From Hyphomicrobiales bacterium (GTDB taxonomy: Bacteria > Pseudomonadota > Alphaproteobacteria > Rhizobiales > JACESI01), in assembly GCA_039973685.1 (NCBI GenBank), contig JBDWKL010000019.1, positions 29,676-93,675 of the forward strand: DNA of 64,000 nt. The letters run 5' to 3'. The notes below the pieces were generated by a model, which made no database searches, was not told the origin of the DNA, and saw only the letters and a program-made list of their open reading frames with translations. The position numbers and the translations under genes were made by a program. This document shows, piece after piece, positions 18,516-26,719 of the stretch (positions are counted from its first letter, which is position 1; every line of letters starts with the position of its first letter).

Positions 18516-19310
18516 GTGTCACCATTAAAGCAAAACTCTGAAGAAAATATCATGTCGACTTGGCCTGTCCGCCAATTGGGTGGCCTGCCAATTACGGTTG
18601 CTGATCGTAATGAGATTGCTGACGCTTTCGTCGAATGGGCTCTCGCAGCAAGAGACAAAGATGCGCGTCCGTTTTATTCTACTTCTGCCAATGGTCAGGT
18701 TATGGCCATGTGCGCTGAGGACAAAGATCTTTTGGACGATTTTCTGTTTGCTGATCAAATCGTAGCAGACGGCATGCCAATGGTGATTTATTCCAAATTA
18801 TTTGGAACAAACCAACTCCCAGAACGTGTCGCAACAACAGACTTGTTCCATGATGTTGCGGCTGTCGCTGCTGAACATGGCGCCAGTTACTTTATGTTTG
18901 GCGCCGACGAAATTTCCAATCTAGTCGCCACCCAAAAAACGCAAGAACGCTATCCTGATTTGAAAATTGCAGGACGTCGTAATGGGTACTTCTCCAAGGA
19001 AGAAGAGGCTGACATTGTTGCTGAGATCAACGACGTTAAGCCTGATATTTTGTGGGTGAGCATGGGCGTGCCCCGTGAACAACGTTTTATCCGTGAGCAT
19101 ATTGATAGTTTGAAAAATGTCGGTGTGATCAAAACCTCTGGCGGCCTATTTGACTTCCTATCTGAGCGTAATTCTCGCGCACCAGCTTGGATGCAAAGTT
19201 TAGGTTTCGAATGGGCTTATCGCGCGGCTCAAGAGCCAAGCCGGTTAGGTCCGCGTTATCTTTTGACCAATCCGCAAGCTTTAAAACTACTGTTCACACG
19301 CTCGCGATAG
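18516..19310 (+). CDS. WecB/TagA/CpsF family glycosyltransferase
   Basis: A 264-residue GT26 protein. Family motifs are ADGMPMV near residue 88, MGVPREQRFI near 188 and a C-terminal LGFEWAYRAAQEPSRLGPRY block. These enzymes transfer N-acetylmannosaminuronate, N-acetylmannosamine or glucose onto lipid-linked intermediates. The GTG at 18516 has AGGGA six to seven bases upstream; ATG at 18552 (252 residues) is an alternative. It follows the PCP gene and its tail overlaps no gene once the GH5 start is placed at 19337. Confidence 0.9.
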   Translation: MSPLKQNSEENIMSTWPVRQLGGLPITVADRNEIADAFVEWALAARDKDARPFYSTSANGQVMAMCAEDKDLLDDFLFADQIVADGMPMVIYSKLFGTNQLPERVATTDLFHDVAAVAAEHGASYFMFGADEISNLVATQKTQERYPDLKIAGRRNGYFSKEEEADIVAEINDVKPDILWVSMGVPREQRFIREHIDSLKNVGVIKTSGGLFDFLSERNSRAPAWMQSLGFEWAYRAAQEPSRLGPRYLLTNPQALKLLFTRSR

Positions 19311-19336
19311 CACCCATTTATTGGGCAGGGATAGTG

Positions 19337-20509
19337 ATGCTATTTTTTGGCAAGACTTGTTTCGCTTTACTAGCATCCCTTGTGTTTTTGCAGGTGTCTG
19401 CAACCCGTCCATCAGTTGCTGCGGATGTATCGGCTGTTTGTCGTCAACAACCAGCCTTTGAAAATCATCCCAATAAAGCCTTCGTTTCAAAAACACGACG
19501 CGGATTTAATCTGCCAAATTGGCATCGTAACGATCCAAATGACAGACCAGATTGGCGTACGCTCATTGCCCTAAAGCATGAAGGTTTTTCCCACATCCGA
19601 TTGCCGTTTTTTCATGATGCCTTCGTGCAAGGGGATTTGAAAGCTGGCGCCGTGCAATCGTATCTTGATTGGATGGTCCGCGATGTCGAACGGCTCAACT
19701 TAATAGGCTATGCAGTAAGCCTAGACCTTCATCCCTCATCTGACTTTAATAGCCTGCTCAAAAACCATCCTTTATTGGGGGTGAACAGATTGCGTGAGGT
19801 TTGGTCTGCGGTAGCAAAAAAGATTGCTCATTTGCCAGTGGACCATGTTGGCGTTGAATTGTTAAATGAGCCGGACAGCGACGATAAAATCTGGCAAACA
19901 GCGCTGCCAAACTTGGTTCGAGCACTGCGTTATGAACTGCCAAACCACACGTTGATCATTTCACCTTCTGGCCCGCAGCGCCATGAGGCTTTGTTTCGAA
20001 TGAGGCCTGTTGAAGATAGCAATGTTCTCTACGCGGTTCATTATTACGACCCCTTTTTCTTCACCCACCAAGGGGCGGAGTGGTTGCCGGATGCGGAGCC
20101 AGTGCGGGCGTTTAAAGGCCTTTCATTTCCCTTGCATAGCAATGAGCCGAGCGTTGTTGAAAATCGCAACCGTTTGGTGCGTAACAATCAGCGTGAGGCG
20201 CTAACATTCTTAGAGCGCCAAGTGCTGGTGCCTTGGGATGAAAGCATGATCAAAGATGCTTTTGAGGCGATGGGGAAATGGTCTCGAGAAACGGGGCGTA
20301 TGCTTCTTGTCAATGAATTTGGAGTACTATCCCATCACGCGCCCCACCATGCGCGGCTTCGTTGGTTGGGTGAGATTGCTCGTGCATCCACGGAGAACTG
20401 CATTGGTTGGGTTCATTGGGAATATTCAGATGGGTTTGGGTTTGTTGATCCATCAACCAACAGACCGGATGCATCAATAGTGAAAACCTTGCTTGAAAAA
20501 GAAAAGTAG
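19337..20509 (+). CDS. Secreted glycoside hydrolase family 5 (cellulase-like)
   Basis: A 390-residue GH5 enzyme. The start is placed at ATG 19337 because it has AGGGA just upstream and opens with a signal peptide ending near SVAA (about residue 28). A longer frame would run inside the WecB-like gene. The TIM barrel keeps the acid/base glutamate in ELLNEPDSD and the nucleophile in LLVNEFG. It probably trims or releases the polysaccharide made by this locus, as BcsZ and other EPS-locus glycanases do; that role is inferred from its position. Confidence 0.88.
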   Translation: MLFFGKTCFALLASLVFLQVSATRPSVAADVSAVCRQQPAFENHPNKAFVSKTRRGFNLPNWHRNDPNDRPDWRTLIALKHEGFSHIRLPFFHDAFVQGDLKAGAVQSYLDWMVRDVERLNLIGYAVSLDLHPSSDFNSLLKNHPLLGVNRLREVWSAVAKKIAHLPVDHVGVELLNEPDSDDKIWQTALPNLVRALRYELPNHTLIISPSGPQRHEALFRMRPVEDSNVLYAVHYYDPFFFTHQGAEWLPDAEPVRAFKGLSFPLHSNEPSVVENRNRLVRNNQREALTFLERQVLVPWDESMIKDAFEAMGKWSRETGRMLLVNEFGVLSHHAPHHARLRWLGEIARASTENCIGWVHWEYSDGFGFVDPSTNRPDASIVKTLLEKEK

Positions 20510-20520
20510 AAAGAGTGGTT

Positions 20521-21639
20521 ATGGGTATGGCTTCAGCGCAAGCAAGTGCATCGCAATCCTATGAAATTGACGTGCTTTCTTCTTTTGATTTTAAGAGTGA
20601 GGAATACGCAGCATTATTTGCAAAATCTGATGGCACAGCGTTTCAAAGCCCGCGTTGGCTTGATGCATTTTATGAAAGCCTATGTCTGTCGCTCGGTGTT
20701 GAGCCGTTTATCATTATTGCTCGCGATAGCAGTGGCACTTTACAGATGGTTTTGCCGATGGTGCGCAAGGCTGTATCGTTTGCCAAAATCATCCAGCCTG
20801 CCGATTTAGGCATCACGGATTATAACCAGATCATAGCGAGCGCCGAAACGCTCGAGACAGCTTCAAAAGACCCCGCGTTTAAATCCCAACTCATAAAAGC
20901 GCTAAAGCCGTTTGATTTATTCCTCTTCAGAAAGGTGCGCTCAGACAGTTTCGACATTGTACGTTTGTTTGATAATGCCACGAAGATTGATGGTGATAGC
21001 GCGGCCCATGATTTGCCGATGCCGATGCCATTTGATGAGTGGAAGCAAGCGACATTATCGAAATCCACTCGCAAAGGGTTGGATCGCAAGCGCCGCAATA
21101 TTGAAAAGGACGTTGGCCCTTTAACATTCAAAACGTTGATTGATGAAGCAGAAATTGAAACGGCTTTTGAGATGCTGCGCTTAGAGCGTGGCAAGAAATA
21201 CCCAGGTGATCTGCTCTCGCAAGACGCCTACTATGACTTTTATCTGAAAGTTGCCAAAGAGGGGGCTGCGTCTGGTGATGCGGTAACGATCATTGGGCAG
21301 GTTGAAGGAAAAACCCTAACCGTCGATTTCGGCCTTCATCAAGACGGCCGTCATTTGCTGCTTTTGGGCGCATTTGATTCTTCTGAAGAATTCAAAAAAT
21401 ATTCGCTCGGCCTTCAAGGCATTTTAGATGTGATGAAAGGTCGTAAAGAGATCGGCATTGATATGTTTGATTTCACAACCGGTGATGAAGATTACAAAGC
21501 ATCATTGCACACCACACCGGTCCCCATGCATCATTATATCTTGAGCAATGGTGTTGTTGGTCGCATCGGCCAGATGGCCTATCAAGACAATTCCTTTGCA
21601 AGAAAACTTGTCCAACGTCTTTTGCCAAATCTCAAATAA
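20521..21639 (+). CDS. FemAB/BioF2-like GNAT acyltransferase
   Basis: A 372-residue protein of the BioF2-like (Acetyltransf_6) family. Two GNAT-type halves are visible; the second has SKSTRKGLDRKRRNIEK (about 180-196), LTVDFGLHQDGRHLLLLGAF and the family pattern KYSLGLQGILDVM. Such enzymes in polysaccharide loci acylate or aminoacylate sugars, often called CelD-like. It lies only five bases behind the GH5 gene, so they are probably co-transcribed. A terminator hairpin follows. ATG at 20521 or 20527 is the start. Confidence 0.8.
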   Translation: MGMASAQASASQSYEIDVLSSFDFKSEEYAALFAKSDGTAFQSPRWLDAFYESLCLSLGVEPFIIIARDSSGTLQMVLPMVRKAVSFAKIIQPADLGITDYNQIIASAETLETASKDPAFKSQLIKALKPFDLFLFRKVRSDSFDIVRLFDNATKIDGDSAAHDLPMPMPFDEWKQATLSKSTRKGLDRKRRNIEKDVGPLTFKTLIDEAEIETAFEMLRLERGKKYPGDLLSQDAYYDFYLKVAKEGAASGDAVTIIGQVEGKTLTVDFGLHQDGRHLLLLGAFDSSEEFKKYSLGLQGILDVMKGRKEIGIDMFDFTTGDEDYKASLHTTPVPMHHYILSNGVVGRIGQMAYQDNSFARKLVQRLLPNLK

Positions 21640-21667
21640 GACCGCTTTTATAGCGCCCCATAAAACG

Positions 21668-21695
21668 AAAAAGGCCGGATCAAAATCCAGCCTTT
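21668..21695. terminator. Bidirectional terminator hairpin
   Basis: AAAGGCCGGAT and ATCCAGCCTTT form a stem with one mismatch around a CAAA loop, flanked by A-rich sequence on the left and TTTAA on the right. It sits between convergent genes and can serve both. Confidence 0.65.
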
Positions 21696-21733
21696 AACTC
21701 ATTGTTTTCGCAATGCTGTAAAGCAAGAGCCTC

Positions 21734-22678
21734 TTAAGCAGCGAGCTCGTATGGATCGATCGAAACCAAACCATCTTTAGCTGATGGATCAACACGGAAG
21801 TCGATCATGTGTTTGAACTCACGCGCCTTTTGAAGTTTCAGACGTTTCCAAAGCAAAGATGCCGCCGCCTTTGGATAGACGTGCATGCCTTGTGGAACGG
21901 TTGAAAAATTGTTCAAACCTGTTGTACGGCGCAACACACCATTGCCGAAGTTCACGACATATGAGTTCCAAATGGTCTGTGTCCAGTGCTCTGTTGTCAC
22001 TGAAATATTCATGCAGTCGAGGTTCTCAACGCGGTGCGGTGCATAAAGTGGCCAGTGAACCATTTGCCCTGCTTCAAGCTCATACACTTCCGCATATTCG
22101 TCATACCAAGGCTCGTAAGGAACCTCTTCTTCTGTCTCGCGAAGCAGAACCTTTTCAATGGATTCTGGAGAAATGAATGCAGGTGTCGGTGGGTAAACAT
22201 AAACGCGTTTACGTCCAGCCAATTGCCATAGGCTTTGGCCTTGAATATCTGCATGATAGTAAACTTGGATGTTCGGTGAAGAGATCAGCAAAGTCATGTT
22301 GCGTCTGAATGTTTTCAGACCCGGGATTTTGCCTTCAAATTCACTGAAGATTTGGTCGAGAACTTTTTGATAAACTGGATCGCGGTCCATGATGCGGTGC
22401 AAGTTTAGCCACATACGGCCATTCTTAATCGCTTGAATAACCTCAAGACCAGAGATGCCAACGATCTCGCCATTACGCCATTCCTTCACCTCTTTATTGG
22501 TGCCCATGGTGCTGACGATGTAGTCGTCTGGGGAGCATCTATCAATCAATCCACCCAGTGCCTCTTCAGAGAATAGGCCTGTCTCTAAAAGCTTGTGTTG
22601 GATTAAAATCGTCTGCTCATCGAATAGGCGCGAATGTTTATCGCTGAAATTGCCAAGGATATTTGATGTTTCAATCAT
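21734..22678 (-). CDS. JmjC/cupin-like protein (putative Fe(II)/2-oxoglutarate oxygenase)
   Basis: A 314-residue protein with a cupin_8/JmjC-like core. The first metal motif HAD appears in VYYHADIQGQSLWQL (about residue 163), followed by GRKRVYVYPPTP. The distal histidine lies in HWPLYAPHRVEN, giving the HxD...H facial triad. These enzymes hydroxylate proteins or small molecules. ATG at 22678 is preferred since GAGAAC precedes it. It stands alone between a terminator and a palindrome at 22760-22777. Target unknown. Confidence 0.7.
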   Translation of the reverse strand: MIETSNILGNFSDKHSRLFDEQTILIQHKLLETGLFSEEALGGLIDRCSPDDYIVSTMGTNKEVKEWRNGEIVGISGLEVIQAIKNGRMWLNLHRIMDRDPVYQKVLDQIFSEFEGKIPGLKTFRRNMTLLISSPNIQVYYHADIQGQSLWQLAGRKRVYVYPPTPAFISPESIEKVLLRETEEEVPYEPWYDEYAEVYELEAGQMVHWPLYAPHRVENLDCMNISVTTEHWTQTIWNSYVVNFGNGVLRRTTGLNNFSTVPQGMHVYPKAAASLLWKRLKLQKAREFKHMIDFRVDPSAKDGLVSIDPYELAA

Positions 22679-22759
22679 TGTTCTCAAAACCAGATAATTA
22701 CGAATAACTAATTTCAGCAATATGCCATAAATGTCTTAAATCTGGGTTGAACTTCTTGG

Positions 22760-22777
22760 TGTATAGTTAACTACACA
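22760..22777. promoter_or_regulatory. Palindrome upstream of the JmjC/cupin gene
   Basis: TGTaTAGTTAACTAcACA is an 18-base inverted repeat with a perfect 10-base core and one mismatched pair. It lies about 80-100 bases before the start codon of the minus-strand gene, where an operator would be expected. Confidence 0.4.
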
Positions 22778-22826
22778 GTGTCGGAAAATTTAGAGATTAG
22801 CTTGGTCTTTTGTTAACGATGACCCT

Positions 22827-23570
22827 TCAAATAAGTGCGTTCACGATCAAATTAGTACCGAGCAGAAAGAAGATGCCGAGCAGTATTTTTCGAAATTGTT
22901 CAGCCTCTAAAAATGATCTTGCCCATTCCCCAATGGCAAATCCTGCAAGGGTTGGGATGACCATCAACAAGGAATAGAGCAGGAGCGTAGGCGTGGTTAG
23001 TCCAGCGCTTATATAACCGCCGAGCAGGGGGATAGAGCCTGCCATCAGCAATACCCCAACAGAGGCGACGAACTCGTCTTTAGATACGCGTTTTGAAAGC
23101 AAATACATTACAACAGGCGGCGCCCATAAGGATGTCATTCCTCCCATGATGCCAGCAGCGGCACCAAAGCCAATTTGATATGCTTTGTCGTGATTGTCTG
23201 AAATTGTAAGTTTCTTGAGAAACAGGTTGGTTACAACAAAAAGCACAATCATTATGCCGACTGAGAGCGTTAGCGCTTTGGTCGAGATGGTGGCTGCAAA
23301 CTGTGATGTGATGAAAATCAAAGAGCACATGAACAAGCTAAAGAGCCAAAGCTTCTTGAACATTTTTACCGCCATGCCACTGCGATAAATTTGCCATGTA
23401 TTAGAAATCAGAATGGGCAAAAGCAATAGAGCAATCGCTTGGCGTGGATCTGTGAACTGCGCCAGTATGCCAATAACTGTTGTTGGTAAGCCAAGACCAA
23501 CCAACCCTTTGACGGTGCCCGCAAACAAGAAGGCCACGGCTGCAACAACAAGGAGCATTTCAAACGACAT
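22827..23570 (-). CDS. TSUP family transporter (TauE/SafE-like)
   Basis: A 247-residue membrane protein with about eight hydrophobic helices and the TSUP hallmark GTVKGLVGLGLPTT near residue 18 and its internal repeat GAAAGIMGGMTSLWAPPVV near 133. Family members export sulfite or sulfonated compounds. It starts 26 bases behind the TRAP large permease, so it belongs to the same operon. That pairing is typical of organosulfonate catabolism, where sulfite is pumped out; this is inference. Confidence 0.88.
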   Translation of the reverse strand: MSFEMLLVVAAVAFLFAGTVKGLVGLGLPTTVIGILAQFTDPRQAIALLLLPILISNTWQIYRSGMAVKMFKKLWLFSLFMCSLIFITSQFAATISTKALTLSVGIMIVLFVVTNLFLKKLTISDNHDKAYQIGFGAAAGIMGGMTSLWAPPVVMYLLSKRVSKDEFVASVGVLLMAGSIPLLGGYISAGLTTPTLLLYSLLMVIPTLAGFAIGEWARSFLEAEQFRKILLGIFFLLGTNLIVNALI

Positions 23571-23596
23571 GTAACGTCCTTATATTGTGGCCTTGA

Positions 23597-24913
23597 TCAA
23601 TAAAGGACACGGACCAAATAGAGCGTGAGACTTGGGAATGCGATCAGGATGGCGACCCTGATAAAATCAGAAATCAAGAAAGGCATCACGCCTTTAAAGC
23701 TCTCCACCATGGGCACATCTTTGGCAAGCTTATTGATGACAAAAACATTCAGGCCAACCGGTGGCGTAATCAGCCCCACCTCCACGACGATCAGCGCAAT
23801 AATACCAAACCAGATGGCTGCTTCTTCAGGCCCAAGCCCAAAATCCAAAACTTGAATGATGGGAAAGAAGATAGGGATCGTGAGCAAAATCATGGAAAGG
23901 GAATCCATCACGCAGCCCAAAATGAGATACATCAACAAGATTAGCATCAGCACGAGCATCGGTGAATAACCACTGTCGCCAATCACCTGCGCAAGCGTTT
24001 GGGGCAATTGTGTTTGGGTGAGAAACGCATTGAAGATGTTCGCACCAAGCAAGATCATATAGATCATGCCTGTGGTGACTGCCGTGCCGGTTAGGCTCTC
24101 CGCCATTTCTTCTTTGTTGATACCATTCCACCATGCAAGCAGCCCTGTGCCGAGCACGCCAAAGGTGGCAGCTTCCGTGGGCGTGAACACGCCAGCATAA
24201 ATGCCGCCGATCACGACCACAAAAAGAATTGCCGCTGGTATAACGCCAATTAAGGCATCAATTTTTTCTTTGGCATCCGCTTTATCACCAGCGGGGCCAG
24301 CTTCAGGATAGATGCGTACATAGATTGACACCGTGATCATGTAGCCAAGTGCTGCAATGAAGCCTGGAATGAAGGCTGCAAGAAACATCTTCGCGACGTT
24401 TTGCTCGGTAATGATGGCGTAGATTACCAAGATCACGGAAGGCGGAATTAGAATGCCAAGCGTGCCACCTGCAGCTAACGAACCAGTTGCCAAAGCGCCT
24501 GAATAGTTAAACCGCTTCATTTCTGGCAGGGCGACTTTGCCCATGGTGGCAGCCGTTGCAAGCGAAGAGCCACTGATGGCGCCAAACATCGCGCAGCCGC
24601 CAATTGAGGCAATCGACAGTCCTCCGCGCCATGATCCAAAAAAGGCATTGGCTGCCCGAAATAGCGCTTTAGAAATGCCAGCATGGGTTGCCAAGTGCCC
24701 CATGAGCAGGAACATGGGCACCACGGAGAGTGAATAGGATGAAAGCTGCGAATACGGATTGCTTTTCAAAAAGCCCAAAAGCGGCGTGAGGCCTGCGACT
24801 GAAATATAACCAATAGAGCCGGAGACGAACATGGAAACGGCGATAGGCACCCGCAAGAACATAAGGACGAGCATGCCGCCAATACACAGCGTGCCAATAA
24901 GTGGACCTGACAT
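23597..24913 (-). CDS. TRAP transporter 1, large permease (DctM)
   Basis: A 438-residue DctM-family permease of normal length with about 12 helices. Family blocks such as PMFLLMGHLATHAG, GTLGILIPPSVILVIYAI and LITPPVGLNVFVI are present. It couples sodium flow to solute uptake together with the small permease, from which it is separated by only two bases, and the binding protein upstream. Confidence 0.95.
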   Translation of the reverse strand: MSGPLIGTLCIGGMLVLMFLRVPIAVSMFVSGSIGYISVAGLTPLLGFLKSNPYSQLSSYSLSVVPMFLLMGHLATHAGISKALFRAANAFFGSWRGGLSIASIGGCAMFGAISGSSLATAATMGKVALPEMKRFNYSGALATGSLAAGGTLGILIPPSVILVIYAIITEQNVAKMFLAAFIPGFIAALGYMITVSIYVRIYPEAGPAGDKADAKEKIDALIGVIPAAILFVVVIGGIYAGVFTPTEAATFGVLGTGLLAWWNGINKEEMAESLTGTAVTTGMIYMILLGANIFNAFLTQTQLPQTLAQVIGDSGYSPMLVLMLILLMYLILGCVMDSLSMILLTIPIFFPIIQVLDFGLGPEEAAIWFGIIALIVVEVGLITPPVGLNVFVINKLAKDVPMVESFKGVMPFLISDFIRVAILIAFPSLTLYLVRVLY

Positions 24914-24915
24914 GA

Positions 24916-25455
24916 CTACTCCTGTTCCGCTGTAAGGTGCGGATCGACGCCATGGGTGCCCTTAAGCGATCGCCAAGCGGTGACGAGCCCAGCCAAGGTC
25001 AGCAAACCAAGACATGGGACGATGATAACAAAGGCTTTCCATGTGTTGAACTGGAGGATCATTGTTTGATCATTGTAGCGATGCAAATCCATGCCGCTGA
25101 GACCAACCCGCCATGTCATTAAGCCTGCCATGATGGCGAGCAAGATGCAGCCAATGGCATCGAGGATATTTTTAAAGGCTTGCGGCGCTTTAAGGGTGAA
25201 GAGGTCGACAATCACATTGCCTTGTCTGAGTTGGCAATAAGGCAAGAAACAAGCGACCGCGATGGCGCAGCCAATCTCAACAATTTCAAAGTCGCCAGAA
25301 ACGGGCGTGTTAAATAGATAGCGGCCCAAAACACTGATCACTGTTGTCAACGCTAAGGCGATAAGCACGGCCGCACCGATTAGGGCCAACACCCAGCATA
25401 GCTTTTCTAGAACACGCACAGCCCCATGCTCGTTCTTCAATGATTGTGTCTGCAC
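24916..25455 (-). CDS. TRAP transporter 1, small permease (DctQ)
   Basis: A 179-residue protein with four hydrophobic segments, matching DctQ. Typical features are GRYLFNTPVSGDFEIVEIG after the first helix and the Arg/Gly pattern TWRVGLSG before the last. It anchors the large permease and is needed for uptake. It lies between the binding-protein gene (76 bases, with a strong hairpin in the gap) and the dctM-type gene. Confidence 0.93.
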   Translation of the reverse strand: MQTQSLKNEHGAVRVLEKLCWVLALIGAAVLIALALTTVISVLGRYLFNTPVSGDFEIVEIGCAIAVACFLPYCQLRQGNVIVDLFTLKAPQAFKNILDAIGCILLAIMAGLMTWRVGLSGMDLHRYNDQTMILQFNTWKAFVIIVPCLGLLTLAGLVTAWRSLKGTHGVDPHLTAEQE

Positions 25456-25476
25456 CTTGTTCCCTACCCAAATAAA

Positions 25477-25512
25477 AACCCGACCGCGGCATGATGTCCG
25501 CGATCGGGTTTA
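25477..25512 (-). terminator. Strong intercistronic hairpin after the TRAP 1 binding-protein gene
   Basis: AACCCGACCGCGG and CCGCGATCGGGTT pair with one mismatch around an eight-base loop. It lies between the P and Q genes, so it probably ends or stabilises most transcripts there and gives more binding protein than permease. Confidence 0.7.
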
Positions 25513-25531
25513 AGTTCAACTGATTCGATGC

Positions 25532-26563
25532 TTAGTTTGAATATTTATCCAAAAGAGCGTTTGCATCATCAAATAAGGCTTGTCCGTCAGAGCCTTGATC
25601 AGCAATCCATTTATCCGTCACAACTTGAGTTTTCTCTTTCAAGATCGCGATTTCAGAATCGGCCATTCTATGAACAGGGTTGCCTTTCGTATTCACAACG
25701 GAAAGGCCCGTATTTTCTGCATCATCCCAAATTTTACCAGTGCTTTTCGCCATGGCAATGCCAGAATTATCATCAATGATTTTCTTCAAGTCATCAGGCA
25801 AAGCGTTGTACTTATCTTTGTTCATGGCAATCACGAACACAGCTGTGTAGAGGCCACGTGCACCCGGTGTTTCCGTGTGGTTTGGCGCAAGGTCTTGCAC
25901 TTTAAGCGGTGGTACGATTTCCCAAGGGATCACGGCACCATCAACAACGCCTTTTGACAAAGCTTCCGGCAATGCTGGAACAGGCATAAAGACAGAGGCT
26001 GCCCCCAACGCTTCCATTGCTGTACCGATGCCACGGTTTGGTGCACGAAGTTTCATGCCATCAAAATCGGCGGCTGTTTTGATTTGCTTTTCACGTGTGT
26101 GGATTACGCCACGAGCATGTGTGTGGAACCAAAGCGGTTTTACGTCAGCAAATTCTTCGGTTGCATATTTTTCATAAAACTCTTGAAGCGCTTGCGATGT
26201 TGCTTCTGCTGAGGAAACCATGAACGGCAGCTCATAGGCTGCAATACGCGGGTAACGACCGGCAGTGTAGCCAGGAAGTGTCCACACGATGTCAGCAACG
26301 CCGTCACGTACTTGGTCCATAAGCTGCGGCGGCTTACCGCCAAGCTGCATACGCGGGAAGATAGTCATTTTAATACGACCACCAGATTCTTTTTCGATCT
26401 TCTCAGCCCACGGTGCCAAAACTTTAGCATGTGTGTTGTGCTTGTCAGATAAGAAGTGGTGAACCCGAAGGTTTACTTCTTGCGCCATTGCGCCAAAACT
26501 GGCCAATCCAAGCGCTGAACCCACGAGAGCCGACAGCCCTAGTCGTTTCAAATTGAACATCAT
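25532..26563 (-). CDS. TRAP transporter 1, periplasmic binding protein (DctP family)
   Basis: A 343-residue protein with a Sec signal peptide (cut near GAMAQ, about residue 27) and the DctP fold. The conserved arginine that binds the substrate carboxylate or sulfonate is in GMKLRAPNRG (about 176), and the VDGAVIPWE segment lines the pocket. The ligand is not readable. The TSUP exporter in the same operon makes an organosulfonate a good candidate. Two inverted repeats lie upstream of its start. Confidence 0.93.
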   Translation of the reverse strand: MMFNLKRLGLSALVGSALGLASFGAMAQEVNLRVHHFLSDKHNTHAKVLAPWAEKIEKESGGRIKMTIFPRMQLGGKPPQLMDQVRDGVADIVWTLPGYTAGRYPRIAAYELPFMVSSAEATSQALQEFYEKYATEEFADVKPLWFHTHARGVIHTREKQIKTAADFDGMKLRAPNRGIGTAMEALGAASVFMPVPALPEALSKGVVDGAVIPWEIVPPLKVQDLAPNHTETPGARGLYTAVFVIAMNKDKYNALPDDLKKIIDDNSGIAMAKSTGKIWDDAENTGLSVVNTKGNPVHRMADSEIAILKEKTQVVTDKWIADQGSDGQALFDDANALLDKYSN

Positions 26564-26591
26564 AATTTTTCCTCCCCAAAATGTCTAAACC

Positions 26592-26651
26592 GTGTTTTGA
26601 GTCAAACACACAACGAATAATCCAGCAACTAGTTTTTTTTGTAACTAATTG
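26592..26651. promoter_or_regulatory. Two inverted repeats upstream of the TRAP 1 operon
   Basis: GTGTTTTGAGTCAAACAC lies at 26592-26609, and CAACTAGTT-N8-AACTAATTG (eight of nine bases match) at 26626-26651. Both sit 29-88 bases before the binding-protein start and are good operator candidates for a local or global regulator; none is encoded next to the operon. Confidence 0.4.
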
Positions 26652-26719
26652 GGGCCTCGTTGCAACACTCTTGCATTACCTAGGGTAAGCGTAAAGAACC
26701 TTGAGTGGATGGAAAGAAA

